A DNA stretch of 64,000 nt from Cervus elaphus (Eukaryota > Chordata > Mammalia > Artiodactyla > Cervidae), in assembly GCF_910594005.1 (NCBI RefSeq), contig NC_057815.1, positions 66,106,052 through 66,170,051 on the forward strand. Direction: 5' to 3'. Of this stretch, positions 11,601 to 24,480 are shown in pieces. The position numbers and the translations under genes were made by a program. Positions within the stretch are counted from its first letter, which is position 1; each line of letters opens with the position of its first letter. The notes under the pieces were generated by a model that searched no databases, was not told the origin of the DNA, and saw nothing but the letters and a program-made list of their open reading frames with translations.

Positions 11601-13643
11601 CCCCCACTGCCCACGCCCCCCGCCCCCAGCCCAAGCACCAGGTCATACCTGAGGGCAGGGTCACCCTCAGCTGCTCCCCTCCTGGCTGTTCTCAGGGTTC
11701 CGTTGATATAGACAAGAGGACTTGGAGACACTTCCCTCAGATATGAGGAACTAGGTGGAGGCTGGGTTCCCAGCCCAGAGTGTGCAGAAGTGGCCCCCGC
11801 CCTCTGCAGACCTCTGCCAGCTCTCTCGGGCCCTGCCAGGCAAGGCAGCAGGTGCAGCGCTCAGGCAGGCAGCTGACGAACCAAGAAGCCTATTTTCTGT
11901 TTCTCAGGGACTGATGGCCACACGGGCTCCAAGGAGGCACGCTGGGGTCTCCTGCCCCAACCCCAGCCCCAGATCTCTGCCCCTTCACCTGCCCCCTATA
12001 CTTCTGCCCCCCTCCTGTCTTTGATGTAGCCTGTCCTCCAGGGTCCCAGGAATGATGGCGGCTGACAAGGTACAGCCCATAGGGCAGTGAGGACCGACTG
12101 AGCCAGGCCCCAGGGCTTGCCTCGGCCATCTATCTGGTGGGGAGCTGGGGGCCACCAGCTCTAGCCCAGAACCCATCCTCCCAGGACACCAGGCAAGATC
12201 AGGTTCCGGTTCTGGCTCCATCACTTTTCACCTGAAGCCCTGGGAAAGTCACATCACACTCTGAGCCTCAGTGTCCCCTTCCACAGAACAGAGCTGTCAC
12301 CCAGACGACCGTGACACATGACCATGTGTGTACTAGAGGCCACGCTCACTCGGCATCTGCTCACTCCTCCGCTGCTGAGATAGACACTTCCTGTTCTGAG
12401 CCCCAAGGCCTTGGCTGGGCCTGCCCAGAAGGGTCCTTGGTGCTGGCCCTGGAGCCTGACTCTAGCCTAGACACCCTCAGCACCCTGGAATTCTCAGTTC
12501 CCCAGATACCAATGACTCCTGCACCCTGCCTCCAGCCATGTCCCCCTGCAGGGCTCCAGACTGGATATTCCACTCCTCCTGGATCTCCTTCTAGGGGAAC
12601 CACAGATACAGTGCATTCTCCACCCCACAGTGAACCCACCCACTCCCCTCTCCTGGGGAAAGCAGGCGAGGCCATTGAGCAAATTAGACAAAATACCTCT
12701 TGCTAAAAGAGCCCCATAGCAGGGCAAGCAGCTCAGCAAAGAGGACAGGCTGAGTTTCAATCCCCCTCTCCCAGCCCTCCCCCAGCCAGGTACCCTTGGG
12801 CAGTGCACAACATGCACATCTGAACCCAGCAGACCAGGTGAGAGGCAGGATATTTTAACAACCTCCTTAAGGCAGCCCCTTCAGCATCACCCTAATAAAT
12901 ACAAAACTAGTTTTATTAATGATCAATGGACATTTAAGGGACAGTGAACTTCCCTGACCTAAATTCCAGACCTACTCCTAACTCCTACCCCAATCTTGAA
13001 AGATTAATCACTTTCTACAACCTCCATATCTGGACTGTTTGAAGTTTTCACAGTTGCATTATCACTTTCATAATTAGAATAAAAAATGATAAAAGTATTT
13101 TTAGTCTATTAGAATTGAGTTTGTCCCAGTTTCTCCCCTAAAACCATCATTATAAAGTAGCTTTTTTATTTTAAATATGACATGCATAGAATACCAGGAG
13201 AACTACAGTAAATGAAACTGATTTCCTGGGCCATCTGGACTGGAAGATGCAAAACTTAGCTGCAAAGCTTACCTCCTCTCTCACTGTCTTATCCTCCCGA
13301 AGTTCTCAGACATAGTTTATCAAATAACAACCTCTGCCAGCCACCAACCAGAGGTCCAGAGGCCAATCACAGGCCGAAGCCCATGGCCCTTCAAATGGGA
13401 AGTGGACTGAGTCCTTTATGAACAGGAGACTCCAGGGTTCCTGTGGCTTGCCGTTAGACAGCATCTGACCCCACCCTATCAATGCCCCTCACCCACATTC
13501 CCCCAAACCTTCCCACTCTTATGCCCAAGCCCCTCTCTACTCTGGAGAGGACGAAGTGTGAATGTCTGAAGTACCTCACTCACAGTAAATGAAGTGGAAA
13601 GTTAAAAGGCTTGGTTTTCAGGCCTTGTCATAAGTCCATGACA

Positions 13644-13824
13644 GACAAACAACAAGATTCTACTATACAGCACAGGGCACTGTATTTAATATCCTGTGAT
13701 AAACCATAATGAAAAAGAATATAAAAAGGAACATATAGGTACTGTATAACTGAATCACTTTGCTGAACAGCAGAAATTAACCCAACATTCATTGTACATC
13801 AACTTCAATTCAATTAAAAAAAAA
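13644..13824 (+). mobile_element. L1 3' end, artiodactyl type
   Basis: The run from 'attctactatacagcacaggg' through 'aatatcctgtgataaaccataatg' and 'ataactgaatcactttgctg' to an oligo-A tail is the 3' UTR of the artiodactyl L1. Flanking repeats aagtccatgaca (13632-13643) and aagtctatgaca (13825-13836) differ at one base and look like the target duplication of a strongly 5'-truncated insertion. Confidence 0.88.
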
Positions 13825-15054
13825 AAGTCTATGACATACTAGCTTCCTTGGCCCTACCAGCACCCGCCTCCCAAACAGATCACCCTGGACCACTCCCTCC
13901 CGCTCCCCCATCTCCCCACTGCCATATTTCTAACTCACTCCTCTTCTCCACCTGCCCCTCCTCAGCCGGCCTGACCCCTGGGCCCTCCTCCCTGCCTCTT
14001 GCCATTCTGCTACCTTTAACCAGAGCATCCTCCACCTGCTCCTCTAACCACCCCCCTTCAAGACAGAGTTCTTGCAAACCCAAATCCCACAGCCCTGAGC
14101 CACATCCATCCACCTTCCCTAGACCCCCAACCCTTCACTCTTCAGGTCCCACCCTTCTTGCCTTGAAGGGTGGCCCAGCCAGCCACACTGCACCTGGAGA
14201 GAGCGGGGCCCTCTCATCAGGAAAGCTCAGGCTCTGGCCTGGCCCCCTGGCGCCTCAGTCACAGACACAGCCTCCTGGGCTGGAAATGCCCTAGGCCGGA
14301 CAGGAAGCCAACCCCCACCAGAGGTGCTGAGGTATACCACAGCACAAGTCCAGGCCGATCCGCCTCTGTGACCAATGCCCCCCCGGAGGGGGTCGGGGGG
14401 GCTCTTAACACTGCAAATGAGGCAGAAACAGGAAGAAACAGGGCTGACCACGTGGAGGATGGGCGTGCACAGAGTTGATGAGGGGCTCCCAAGCAGCAGC
14501 AGTGGACAGAAGCAGACAGGTCAGTCAGACCCTCACTTCACGCCAGAAGAACTGAGGACAGCCCTGGCTTGACAGGGGGTGTAAGGGCAGGGGGGAAGGC
14601 AGCTTGACTTCATCCCCTCTGAGGTGACCAGGTACCTAACACACCTGCCACAAAGGAGGAGAGCCTGGGGCTCCTCTGCACCCAGAAGCAACCTCCCAGG
14701 AGAACAGGGACCTGACCCTGTCCTCTCCCTAGGTGGGTCCCTGGAAGTGACAAGCCAGAGGATCAGCAGGCCCCTTGCTGCTGGCACCTGAAAAGAGGAA
14801 GCTCCTGTTTCAGTGCATGGAGGTGGCCAGATGGGCAGGGCAGGGGCTGGAAGGGAGAGAGGGAGATGGGGGACAGGGGGCAGGGGACCAGCCCCACGGG
14901 CTCTGGTCTCCAGTCTGTTGTAGGACCTCAGCTGCCCCCCACTCTATAGTCAGATAAGAGGCAGGAAAAACTCTCCTCTCTCACTCACAGGGAACATTCT
15001 AACCCACTTATCTGACCCAGCCATCCCTACCTAAAAAGACAAAAGGCCACAGTT

Positions 15055-15220
15055 ATGGAGTGCTTCCCACCTACCAGGCGCTGGGCCAACCCTGCTACCT
15101 GGATAGCTTCATATAATTTTCATGACAATCTAGAAAGTGGAAGGTTTTAGCCCAACTTTACAGACAAGGAAGAAACTGAGTCTCAGAGAGGTTAAGCAAC
15201 TTGCCCAACATCACACCGGA
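15055..15220 (-). mobile_element. MIR fragment (reverse orientation)
   Basis: The phrases 'gaaactgagtctcagagaggttaagcaacttgcccaacatcacac' and the preceding 'ctaccaggcgctgggcc' fit reverse-complement MIR. Non-coding. Confidence 0.75.
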
Positions 15221-17254
15221 GCCCCTCCTTTCACTCCATGTCCTCAGAGGGGAGAGTGGCGATCAGGAGCAAGGAGGTCAGGTGGGAGAGGGGAGGAAGG
15301 ATGAGTGTAGGCTGAGAAGGGCCTTGAAGGCCACTCTAAGACACTCAGCCTTACTGTCCAGACAACAGGAAGCTTATCAAGGGCTGTAGGGTGCACGGGA
15401 CTGCAGGCAGGCAGGTGGCCACGGGTCCTACTGCTGTGAGACTTGGGAATTCACTTAACTTCTCTGAGTCTTGGTTTCACCACCTGTATACTGGGCTTGT
15501 GGGAATAAATGTAAGCCTTCAAACAGAGCCCAGCCTACCAGTTCTCCCTCCCCAGTGACTTCCACATCCCTCAGAGTAAAAGCCAAAGTCAGCATGAGGT
15601 CCACCAACCCTGCATGGTCTGTTCCTGCCTCGATATCACCCCAACCTACTCCAAGTGCTCTCGCCTCAGGGCTGGGCCCTGGAGCTCCCTCTGCTGAAAT
15701 GCTCTTCCAGACACCGGTGCAACTCACTCTCAGGCCTTTTCCAGCAGACAATGGATTACATATTTATCTGTTCATTTGCTAGTCTCCTCAGCTGGATGAT
15801 GAAGCACTGTCTCATTCATGGCTCTATCCCCAGTGGTTACAAGTGTCTGGCCCGGGGTGGGGGTGGAGGGGGTGGTGGATGAACGGACATCTACAGAGTT
15901 CCTGGTCAGGAACTCGGGGCAGGAGCCCGTGACATGGGTAGGGTAAGGGATGGCTGGAAGAGGCAGGTGTCAAAGTTCAAGGTTCGAGTCCGGAGCTCAA
16001 GGAGTGAAAGATTTAACTCTGAGATGCCTTGGCACCCTCCGTGGCTGGGCCTGCCCCTTCTCTCCACCTTTGAGGTTGCTCCAGCCACTTCTACTGGGCC
16101 AGCCAGAAAAACACTGCTGAGGGGCCCTCACCCACACAGGGGAAGTCCTGACTCTCAGACACCACTGACGGTTCCCTGGAGCAGGTCTGAACTGCCCTAG
16201 ACTTCCAGAAGTCTCTGAGCTCAACACCTGCCTCTCCTGCCTGCCTGCCTGTTCCTTCCATGGCTCCCCATTTCCCAGTGGGGCTTAAAGGGCCCCCACC
16301 CTCTGGCTCCCACCCCTCACTCCTCCCTTCCAGTTCATTCCCTCCACTCTCACTGCTGGACACTAGATCTCCAGGACTTCGCTCACCATGTTCCCTCTAC
16401 CTCGCCCTTCAAGTGTCACCTTCTCCAGGCAGCAGTTTCCAACTCCCATGGTCACAGCCTGGGTCACACTGAGATGTCACTATCATTGTGTCACATACAC
16501 ACACACTCTCTCTCACCCCAGCTTTGGCTAGGTGTCCCCTGAAGGCAGAACCAGGGTCTGATTTCCCTGCATCCCCAGCTACCAGCCTAAGGTTGGCAGA
16601 CAGTGAATATCTACTGCTTGAATGAAATCTCCTGATTTGACAAGTGGAGAGTTAGGAACCCAGGCGAGTGATGATGTGCCCAATGTCACACTGCTATCAG
16701 TGGCTAGAACCTGGCCTTCAGGCTCCCAGACCAGGTGCCTCCCATTCTGCTCACACCCACCAGTTATAACTCTAGTTCCTGCCTGTCAGATCCCAGCCCT
16801 GTTTTTTCCTGGCCCCACATCCCCAAGCACCTGCTCCTGAGGCATTTAGGAACCTCCTAACCCAATCCTCCCCAACTCCAGAAGGGGAAAGTCAGCCCCA
16901 GAAAGGAACAAGAACCTAACCAGGGCCACACAAGTCAGGACAGGACCCAGACCACCCAGCCTGAACTGGAAAGAACTATTCCCAGGAAAAGAAGTACCAG
17001 GGGGAAGTGACCTCAGAAATACTGGAGTAACCCCCCATCTCCAAGTGGCTGGGCCAATCTCACACTAAGAAATGTGGATTTTCAAGTCACAGGCAGTAGA
17101 GGCAGATGAGTGTTTGGGTTCACGTCCTGGAACAGAGCCCCTAGAACCATGAGACACTCCCTGCATCTCTGGCCTCCCTAGACTCAGCTATCCATCTTTA
17201 CAGCAAGAAGTAGATACCAGGAGGAACAGCCCCAGTCTGAGGAAAAGGCATCAC

Positions 17255-17385
17255 TGACTTAATGGACATGAGTTTGAGTCAACCCTGGGAGTTGGTGATG
17301 GACAGGGAGGCCTGGCGTGCTGCAATCCATGGGGTCACAAAGAGTCAGACATGACTGAACGACTGAACTGAACTGAACTGAGGGA
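17255..17385 (+). mobile_element. Bov-A2/BovB 3' tail
   Basis: It contains ATGGACATGAGTTTGAGTCA, GGAGTTGGTGATGGACAGGG and TGGGGTCACAAAGAGTCAGACATGACTGA, the shared BovB/Bov-A 3' end. It finishes in three copies of the CTGAA pentamer (ctgaactgaactgaactgag), a typical terminal microsatellite of this family. The approximate flanking repeat gaggaaaagg / gagggaaaagg may be the target duplication. Confidence 0.9.
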
Positions 17386-17496
17386 AAAGGTAGGACCTGG
17401 GCCTCCAGGACCCCTTTACCAAGCAAGAGACTCCAGCCCAAAGCTGTTTTACTGTCCTCTGGCAAAGCTCAGTCCCCAGCCTGCCCCTCAGGGAGG

Positions 17497-17639
17497 CCCT
17501 AACATGCTAGAGCCTCTGGAAACACAGAACCACACAGAGCCTGACTGGGTGAAGGTCCCCATTCCCTGTCTCCCTAACATGCTAGAGCCTCTGGAAACAC
17601 AGAACCACACAGAGCCTGACTGGGTGAAGGTCCCCATTC
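17497..17639. repeat. Perfect 68-bp tandem duplication (period 75)
   Basis: Positions 17497-17564 and 17572-17639 are identical over 68 bases as I read them, separated by 7 unique bases (cctgtct). The unit starts CCCTAACATGCTAGAGCCTC and is not a recognisable transposon. Complete identity suggests a recent event in this lineage or an assembly artefact. Confidence 0.95.
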
Positions 17640-20429
17640 AAATGGGCTAAAGGCTCACCCAGCTCACACACCAAGGGGTGCAGAGCCAGGGACATGGAAT
17701 GCTGATGGCACCCACACAAAGGCAAAAGCACAGTCCTCCAAGGAAGAATCTGGGTCTGAGAACACACCCATGAGCACACAGGAACACGCAGCAGAAAGGG
17801 GCTCACCCAGCCAGGAAGTCTTGCGCTTCCCTCATGGGGAGGGAACAGCTCTCGACCCCATGGGGCAGCTCCTGCCTCCATGCCCAGGTCTCTTTGAGGC
17901 CAACTGCTGTGCCCACAGGCCCACATGGGCACTGGGAGGAGATGCGGGAGGCACTGTGAATTACCTGAAGGCTCTCAGCCAAGGCCCAGTCTCCCTGTCT
18001 CCCAAGGAGGCTCAGGGCCTCCCGGGCCCAGGTCTCTGTCCACCATCCCAGCAGAGCCCTTGAGCCTGGCTCTGACACTTCAGAGCTGGACCTGGGCCTG
18101 CTGAGCCATTCCACACGTCCCAAGAGGGCCTGGTACGCCAGTAGTGTGACCCAGGCATTGCTCTGTGAGCCGAGCTGGGCCTCTCTCAATCCTAGTCCGG
18201 TATCCAGGAGGACAGCCCCACCCACCCCAGGGAATGAAAAGGAGACCTGGCCGCTGTCTGTCTTCTCCCCCACCCCCATTAAGATGGCTATCTCTTCAGC
18301 TACCACCTAGTCCATTCCAGGTCCTGGTTCTCAGATTTCTTGAGAGGTGTGTGTCTCCTGGGTGTGTCTGCTGGGAGCAGTGGGTACAAAGGGCACGCAG
18401 GGCCTGGAGGTGGCTGGGCCACTGTCTCCCCCCTGCTCCACCCCCACCCCAGGCAGCCCTGAGAAATTTTCCAGGCCTTGTCCGTCTGGCACCCGCTGGC
18501 CAAGGTGTGGCACAGGGCTCAGCCTCAACTCAGGATCCACTCAGCCCATCTCGAGGCTCTGCAGACTCTTGGACTCTCCAATCTAAGAAAACTGGAAGCT
18601 GGGGATCCCCAACACATAAAACCCTTGATTCCCAATGCCCACAATCTCAGACTCCTAAAATCCCAGCTGCCCAATGTGGGGAGAGGGAGTGCGGGAATGG
18701 AGAAGCCCACCCCCACCCCCCATCCGTGATGTGTGGTTTCTGTCCTGAGCTGTCTGAACCTGGGAGCCTGGGAAGTCCCAGGTACTGCTTCTTTTTTTTA
18801 GAATTGAATATTTTAAGGATTTACCTTTTTTTTCTGTTCTACAACAGTTCCTACTGAACATATTCATAAATCAACAGGAGATATCTGGGTTGCCATAAAA
18901 CTTACATTTATCTCAGCATATTTCTATAAATACAGATATTTAAAAAACAGTGCTGCTGCTTCTTGCTTCTTCCCTGAAGTTCCAGGAAAGTTGAGTCCAT
19001 GACCAGTCAAAGGTCTCTCACTGAACCAGAGGCCAGGGATAGACCGGCCAAGGACCTGACTCTAGGCCTCATTACAGGTAGAGCCCTGGCCCAGCATCAT
19101 GGTGGGAAAGAGAAGGAGGGGAGGGAAGGAGAGAAGGGGATGCTAAAGGCAGGGCAGTGCCCCCAACGGGGGCAGGGAAAGCGGCAGAGGAGACCCAGGC
19201 ACCTGGAGGAGGGGACAATCTGCGCTGGTGCATAGTCAGCCCAAGTTCCTGCTCCCCTATCCTCCGGTCTGACCCACCCCAGCACTGGCCTGGCCAGAAG
19301 GAGGGAGGGCAGGGCTAGGCTCTGCCAAAGGCCCTGGGCGGCTGAGATTCCAGGTGTGACCTGAGGGGCGGCTGTGAGAGGTCGGGGTCCTGCCCTCACA
19401 ACAATGAAGAGGAGGAAGACTTCGCCACATCCTCCTCCCAGGGTGGGGTAGGTGTGCTTTCTGATCCCTGAATCCTCCTCTGGACCCCACTGGCCATGGG
19501 CCTCACACTCTTGACCACAGCTGGTCTCTGCTTCTCGGCCTCTTAGCTCTGGAACCATGTTCCCCAGGCTTGTTTATTCAGGCTCAGACACCCCGCAGGT
19601 ACCAGGCCCCAGGTGCCTGGAGAGGAATCCATTCCAGTGTGAAATGGTGTATTTCCTTGCACGTCCCCATACACAGAAAAGCGCTAAATTCCTTAATTTG
19701 AGATATCTGGTTTTCCTTAATTAACAATAATTTTTTGATGTTCAAACTACCTGCCCCTTGTAGCAAGCTTCTGTGACTCCTCCCCCAGCCTCCTAGGAAT
19801 AGTTTTCTCAGGGTCACTGGAGATGCTGTTTCTGAGGCCTGAAGTCCTAAAAATTCCCATGAAATAAAACAGAACCCTCAATTGCTAGGTTGTGACTATT
19901 TTTTCAGTTGACCCTGGTTTGATCAGAGAGGAAGACTTGGACTCTGTGACCAGGCAGGTGAGCAGTGCTTAAAGGAAGCTCAGAGCTTCAGAGGCCCAGA
20001 AGGCCCTGACCAGGTGGGGAGGTGGAGTGCCTCAGAGTCTCAGTTCTCCCTTTCCTCAGCTGAAAGATTCTAGGCAAGTCACTTAACATCTACTGACCTC
20101 AGTTTTCTCATCAGTAAAAAGGAGAACCACTGTACTCTACCACTGCTCTTTCCTGTCCAGTTTATACAGGAGAACCACTGTCCAAACTGGACAGGACAAG
20201 GGCAGTGAGCAGGAGTTCCCTCATCCTAGGGCTGGGCGTCTGAGGGTTAGAACTTGACAGCACCCAGTACAGCCTGCAAGCTGGCATCCGATCCCCACAG
20301 CACATCGCCAGCAAAGTCACCTGCCCAGTGGCCCTCCAGTCCCTGCCTGCCACCCCATCCAGGAGTTTCCAGAGAAGGACAGGGTTTGGCTCTTGCCTGC
20401 CTGCAGTATCTCCCAGTGCTCAGGGTTCT

Positions 20430-20650
20430 CACTGTGAAGTTTCAGAAGTTCAGACTCCCAGCTCTTCCATATAATAAACGATCTCAGGAAAATTACATAA
20501 CTTCTCAAGGCCTCAGTTTCTTCATCTGTAAAATGAGAACAGTGCCTACTCCATAAAACTATTGCTGAGAATTAAATGAAATCACTACATACAATGTTTA
20601 GCACGGTGACTGAAACATAATAAGCGTCCAAGAAACAGTAGCTACTGCTA
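20430..20650 (+). mobile_element. MIR fragment
   Basis: The order of phrases follows the MIR consensus: 'aattacataacttctcaaggcctcagtttcttcatctgtaaaatgag', then 'attaaatgaaat', then 'gtttagcacggtgactgaaacataataagcgtcc'. A second, weaker MIR piece lies at about 20050-20115. Confidence 0.82.
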
Positions 20651-21414
20651 CTAGTATTACTACCAAAAAATAATTTTGTTATTGAATTGGTCACTTAACT
20701 CCACATCCCCTCCCTGCGACTCTGACTATCCCAATGGTCTGGGACAGACGTCCTGTGTATGGGACAGAATCTTTCTTCCCCTTCTGAACTAAGTTCTAAG
20801 GGATGAGACAGAGAAATTCCACGGGAAGGTCACGTGGAAGACCAGCTATGCACTGCCCTCCCTCCCTCCACCGCTGGCCTTCCCTGAACCTGGGGTCATC
20901 TGCCTTCAGGGGCTGGGACTGTCCTCCCCAGAACCCTGCTTAGAATCTACAGGTCTGGGGGCCTGACAGTGGGGTGGTGGGGGCGGGGAGTCTAAGTGGA
21001 CAAGATATCCTCTCTGATCAGGGCTGGGGTATTGGTGTTGAGTCCCCAAACATTGTTGGGAGTGCACTTGTAGGGAATCTCTGAGGGCCTCCCCATATCC
21101 TCCAGCTGTTCAAATCCTTGGTGCAGAATCTCTTCCTGAAACAAGAAATGCCCCGCCACGCGGGATTGTGGAGGGGGAAAAGAGTCCAGCCTGACTGAGA
21201 TGCGGGACGGGGTGGCCCAAGGGACTGGATTCTGCTCCTAAGGGAGGGCCAGGTCTGCTTGGCTGGGGTCACACTCTGTGCTAGAGACTACATTGGCCAC
21301 TACCCAGGAGAAAGCCCCTCACTGAGAGAAACCGTGGATGGAGCTCAAGGAGTGAGCTCAAGGAGTGATGTCAGGCTGGGGGAGGGGAAATCAGATCAAA
21401 AGAGGCAAACAAAC

Positions 21415-21560
21415 GCCTGGGTCCTGACCCTGCCTCTACCACTTATTTGCTGTGATCTTGGGCAAGTTATTTAACCTCTCTGTGCCTCAGTTTCTTTATC
21501 TGTAGAATGGTCCTTGACTTCTAAGCTTGTTGGGAGGACGAAACAGGTTAACATATGTAA
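21415..21560 (+). mobile_element. MIR fragment
   Basis: It contains 'ctctaccacttatttgctgtgatcttgggcaagttatttaacctctctgtgcctcag' and 'ttatctgtagaatgg' in MIR order. A decayed 3' part may continue near 21680-21745 ('ggtgtcaggcacaccataggtattcaa'). Confidence 0.85.
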
Positions 21561-24163
21561 TAGTTCCCACAGAGGTGCTATGTGCATTTGCTGAGGTCAT
21601 TCTCACTGAAGCTATTACTCAGCTCTCTCTGAGGCTGTTTCTTTCCCTGTGTTACTGGAAGATGACCCTTGTCTCATGGAATGATGTAAAGTTAAATAAA
21701 GTAACAAATTTGCGGTGTCAGGCACACCATAGGTATTCAAGTCAAGTAGAGCTCTCTCCATTTCCCTTTCCTCTCCCCAAGAGGGCCCAGATGAGAAGTC
21801 ACTTCGGAACCCCTCTCCTGCCCCACCCCAGCTCAGGGCTTGCTGTGTGATCCTGGTCTGATCTCTGGCCCCTGACCTCAGTCTCCTTATCTATGAAAAA
21901 AGCTTCTGGGCCAAGTGATTCCTGACTGTCCATGGCCTCCTTCCCACCTCCATTCCGTCCTTCCTTCTCCATTTCCAATTCATGTCCTACTGCACCCACT
22001 GCTTCAGCAACAGAACCCTGGGAACCCTAAAGTGGGGTGGAGGGGACAGCTGGTGGGCAAGAGGTACCCGCCTGCAAGCAACCCAGTACCCACCCCAGGT
22101 CCCCAAGGGTTAAGATCCAGAGTGAAGGGCGGGGGGCCAGGGTCAGTGCTGGACAGACGGGCCTGCAGCCCGGGGCCTGCCTCCCCTCCCCCTATCCTAG
22201 GAACAGAGGCCACTTGTTTGAGCATCAGCTGGCTGGCTTTGAGCTCAGCCAAAGGAAGAGTGGGGTGGGGAAGGGAGAGGGCCCCTGGAGAGTGGAAGGG
22301 ACTCCCTTCTCCCCTAGGGCTTTGTACTGGGCTAGTCCACACCTAGCCCCTTGGACTCTCAGAGGCCCCTTACCCCTCTGAAGTGACTCCTTCTCCCCAG
22401 GTTCTCCCTGGGGGTGAGTGTTCTCCTTGGGGGTCAGTGAGTGTCTCCCAAACACCCTTGGTGGAGATGGGGGCTGGATTTAGGCTCAGACAGGCTCAAT
22501 TCTTGCTCCAGCAAACTCTCTCTTTGGAGCTTAGGGCCAGGTCTTATCACTCAATCCTGCAGATGGGGAAATGGAAAAGTTTGGGAACTTGCAGAGTCAC
22601 ACAGAGTTTGGTGACTGTCCCAGGTCCCAGTTAGTCCTGGGCTCTGCAGTCCCCTTTCTCACAGAGTTCTAAGGAGATCCAGGAGGTCTGATGGGGAGAA
22701 AACTTGCCGGGGTGGGAGAGGGTGGGGGCGGGCAGCGGTGGGGAAGACAAGCAACCTGCACAAACAGCTGAGGCTTGACACGTGGAAAGGCATGACTGGA
22801 GTCCGAGAGATGGTGGGGGTGAGGCTAGGGTTGACTGGAGAGGCCTGAATGCCCCAAGGAAGCCTGGGAGAAATCTGTCCACTTCCACTTCACAGTTGTG
22901 AGGACTCTTGCCTGGGAACACCCCCTCCCGCCGTACTCCAATGAGCAAGCAGCAAACGGGGAGAGGGGATCCCCAAGGCAGCGTCTGGACCATCCTCAGC
23001 CAACCATAGCACTGGGGGGACTGGTCCTCTCTACACCCGACCTCTGCCACCCATTCCAGCCACTTCCATCTCCTTGTCATTCCTCAAACACACCACACAA
23101 GTTCCTGCCTTTACACAAGCTCTGCCCTCCTCTGAGGGTCCTTATCCTTGTGAATTACCACTTAACTGCCCAGGCCCATTCCAATCATCTCCTCCTCCCT
23201 GCGCCTCAGTGTCTGATTCCACCTCAGTACCTGTCTGCACCTGTATTCTGACTCTGCTGGGCTCCTTCTACCCTGTAATGAGCTTGCTGGGAGGTCTCTC
23301 CCAGCCTAGACACTGCTCTCCGAGCACAGGTATTCTGGGTGTTTCTGTCTGGACCTTGCTGCACAGTCAAATCCTTCCCTGAGTACTTTCATACATTTGT
23401 CCAACACTATAGTGCTCTCCCCACCAAGCCGGGGAATCAAAGCAGGCTCCCGGGACAGAAGCCTTGGGGTAGTGGGGAGCATATACCAGATGCCGACCAG
23501 AGCTCCCCAGCACTAAAACTCAGCCTTGGAGATCTGGGACCAGACACCCACCCCACACCCTCAGGTCGCATTCTGAGTTTGCTTCCTCCAGTCCCAGGAA
23601 CCCACTCCCGGCTTGACCCCGTTCAGTGAACACACACAGCTCCTTCTTTTTCCAGCAACTGGGCCAGGTAGGGGCTCTTGGGAGGGCATGCCCCCATTTA
23701 CTTGTGGGGAATTGGGGCGCAAAGACCGGAAGTCGTCTGCCCAAGATCACTAGAGCCCCAGGTCCAGTGCATAAGGTCATATGAACCAGCAGACCTGTAA
23801 GGGTCTCCGCAGTCAACGAAGTGGAAGCCTTCATTTCACAGATGAGAAAATCAAGGCACCCGAAAGCGGGTTAGCTCTAGAACCTGGGAGGCTTCACGCC
23901 AAAGGGCTAAGGGCTGGAAGCCCCCTTTCCCGCCGCTTCGCCCTCCTCCCTACCGTCTCTGGTCCGACCGCATATCCTCAGGAGGCGACTCCATCCCCGG
24001 CGCCAGTCAAGAGAAGACGTGACCTAGAGAAACTCCCGCGGAAGTAGGTGCCGAGCGCAGAGTTGCCGCGCAGCCTCGGCGTTCCCTTCCGCGGAATGGG
24101 GAAACTCCGGGCCACACCTGGCCAAGGGGCGGCGGACGGGGAGGCCCCGGCTGCCGCACTGAC

Positions 24164-24400
24164 CTGTTCTGATCCAAGACTCCACGCGCGTAGCCGGGGC
24201 TCCGGCGCCGCCAACGACACCGTCGTAGACAACTCGCGGCCGCAGGCCGGGCGCGCCCACCCCGCCGGGCGCTTCCGCCCGCCCCACGTGACGCCCCGGG
24301 GAAGGGAGGGCGGGGAAGGAGGCAAGGACCCGCCCCCTTCCCGGCCACGCCCAGTCACGGTCCTGGAGTTCGCCGGCCCTGCGGACACGTTGATCTGTGG
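24164..24400 (-). other. ARAP1: Candidate ARAP1 non-coding exon 1
   Basis: On the minus strand a good donor, AACAG|GTCAGT, occurs at 24164/24163 inside the CpG island. It could splice to the acceptor just above 3032. The upstream edge is arbitrary because no initiator element is clear. Other donors in the island are possible. Transcript data would settle it. Confidence 0.4.
24285..24292. promoter_or_regulatory. E-box/CRE-like site CACGTGAC
   Basis: CACGTGAC in the ARAP1 CpG island combines the palindromic E-box bound by USF/MITF/TFE family factors with a TGAC half-site. It is an isolated motif match. Confidence 0.4.
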
Positions 24401-24480
24401 GTCTCTCCTGTCCATCTCGCTGCTCACAGATCCGTCTACGTCTCCTGAAGCTGAGGTCTGCCTCCACCAGCCCCGCCCTC

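Larger units (their letters stand above)
3033..24163 (-). other. ARAP1: ARAP1 intron 1 (about 21 kb)
   Basis: This is the inferred intron between the CpG-island exon and the ATG exon. I see no coding exon in it. It is filled with old L1 pieces (3.8-6.6 kb), CHR and Bov-tA SINEs (4.6, 6.2, 6.8 and 8.2 kb), an artiodactyl L1 3' end (13.6 kb), a BovB/Bov-A2 tail (17.3 kb), several MIRs and a perfect 68-bp tandem duplication (17.5 kb). Extra non-coding 5' exons or an internal promoter could be hidden here, and the sequence alone does not settle it. The largest open frame (10774-11508, plus strand) resembles translated L2-type repeat and has no domain. Confidence 0.6.
23930..24480 (-). promoter_or_regulatory. 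ARAP1: CpG island, probable ARAP1 promoter
   Basis: CpG-dense, GC-rich sequence (for example around 24180-24310: ccacgcgcgtagccgg, actcgcggccgcaggc, gcgcgccc) stands out from CpG-poor flanks. It lies about 1.5 kb past the STARD10 polyadenylation signal and upstream, on the minus strand, of the ARAP1 ATG exon, as in human. No TATA box is evident. An E-box/CRE-like CACGTGAC is at 24285-24292. Open frames of up to 302 codons on both strands here reflect GC-rich composition and have no domain. Confidence 0.8.

Noticed and set aside
17355..17382. The CTGAA pentamer run as an independent minisatellite
   Set aside because: It is the normal terminal repeat of a BovB/Bov-A tail.
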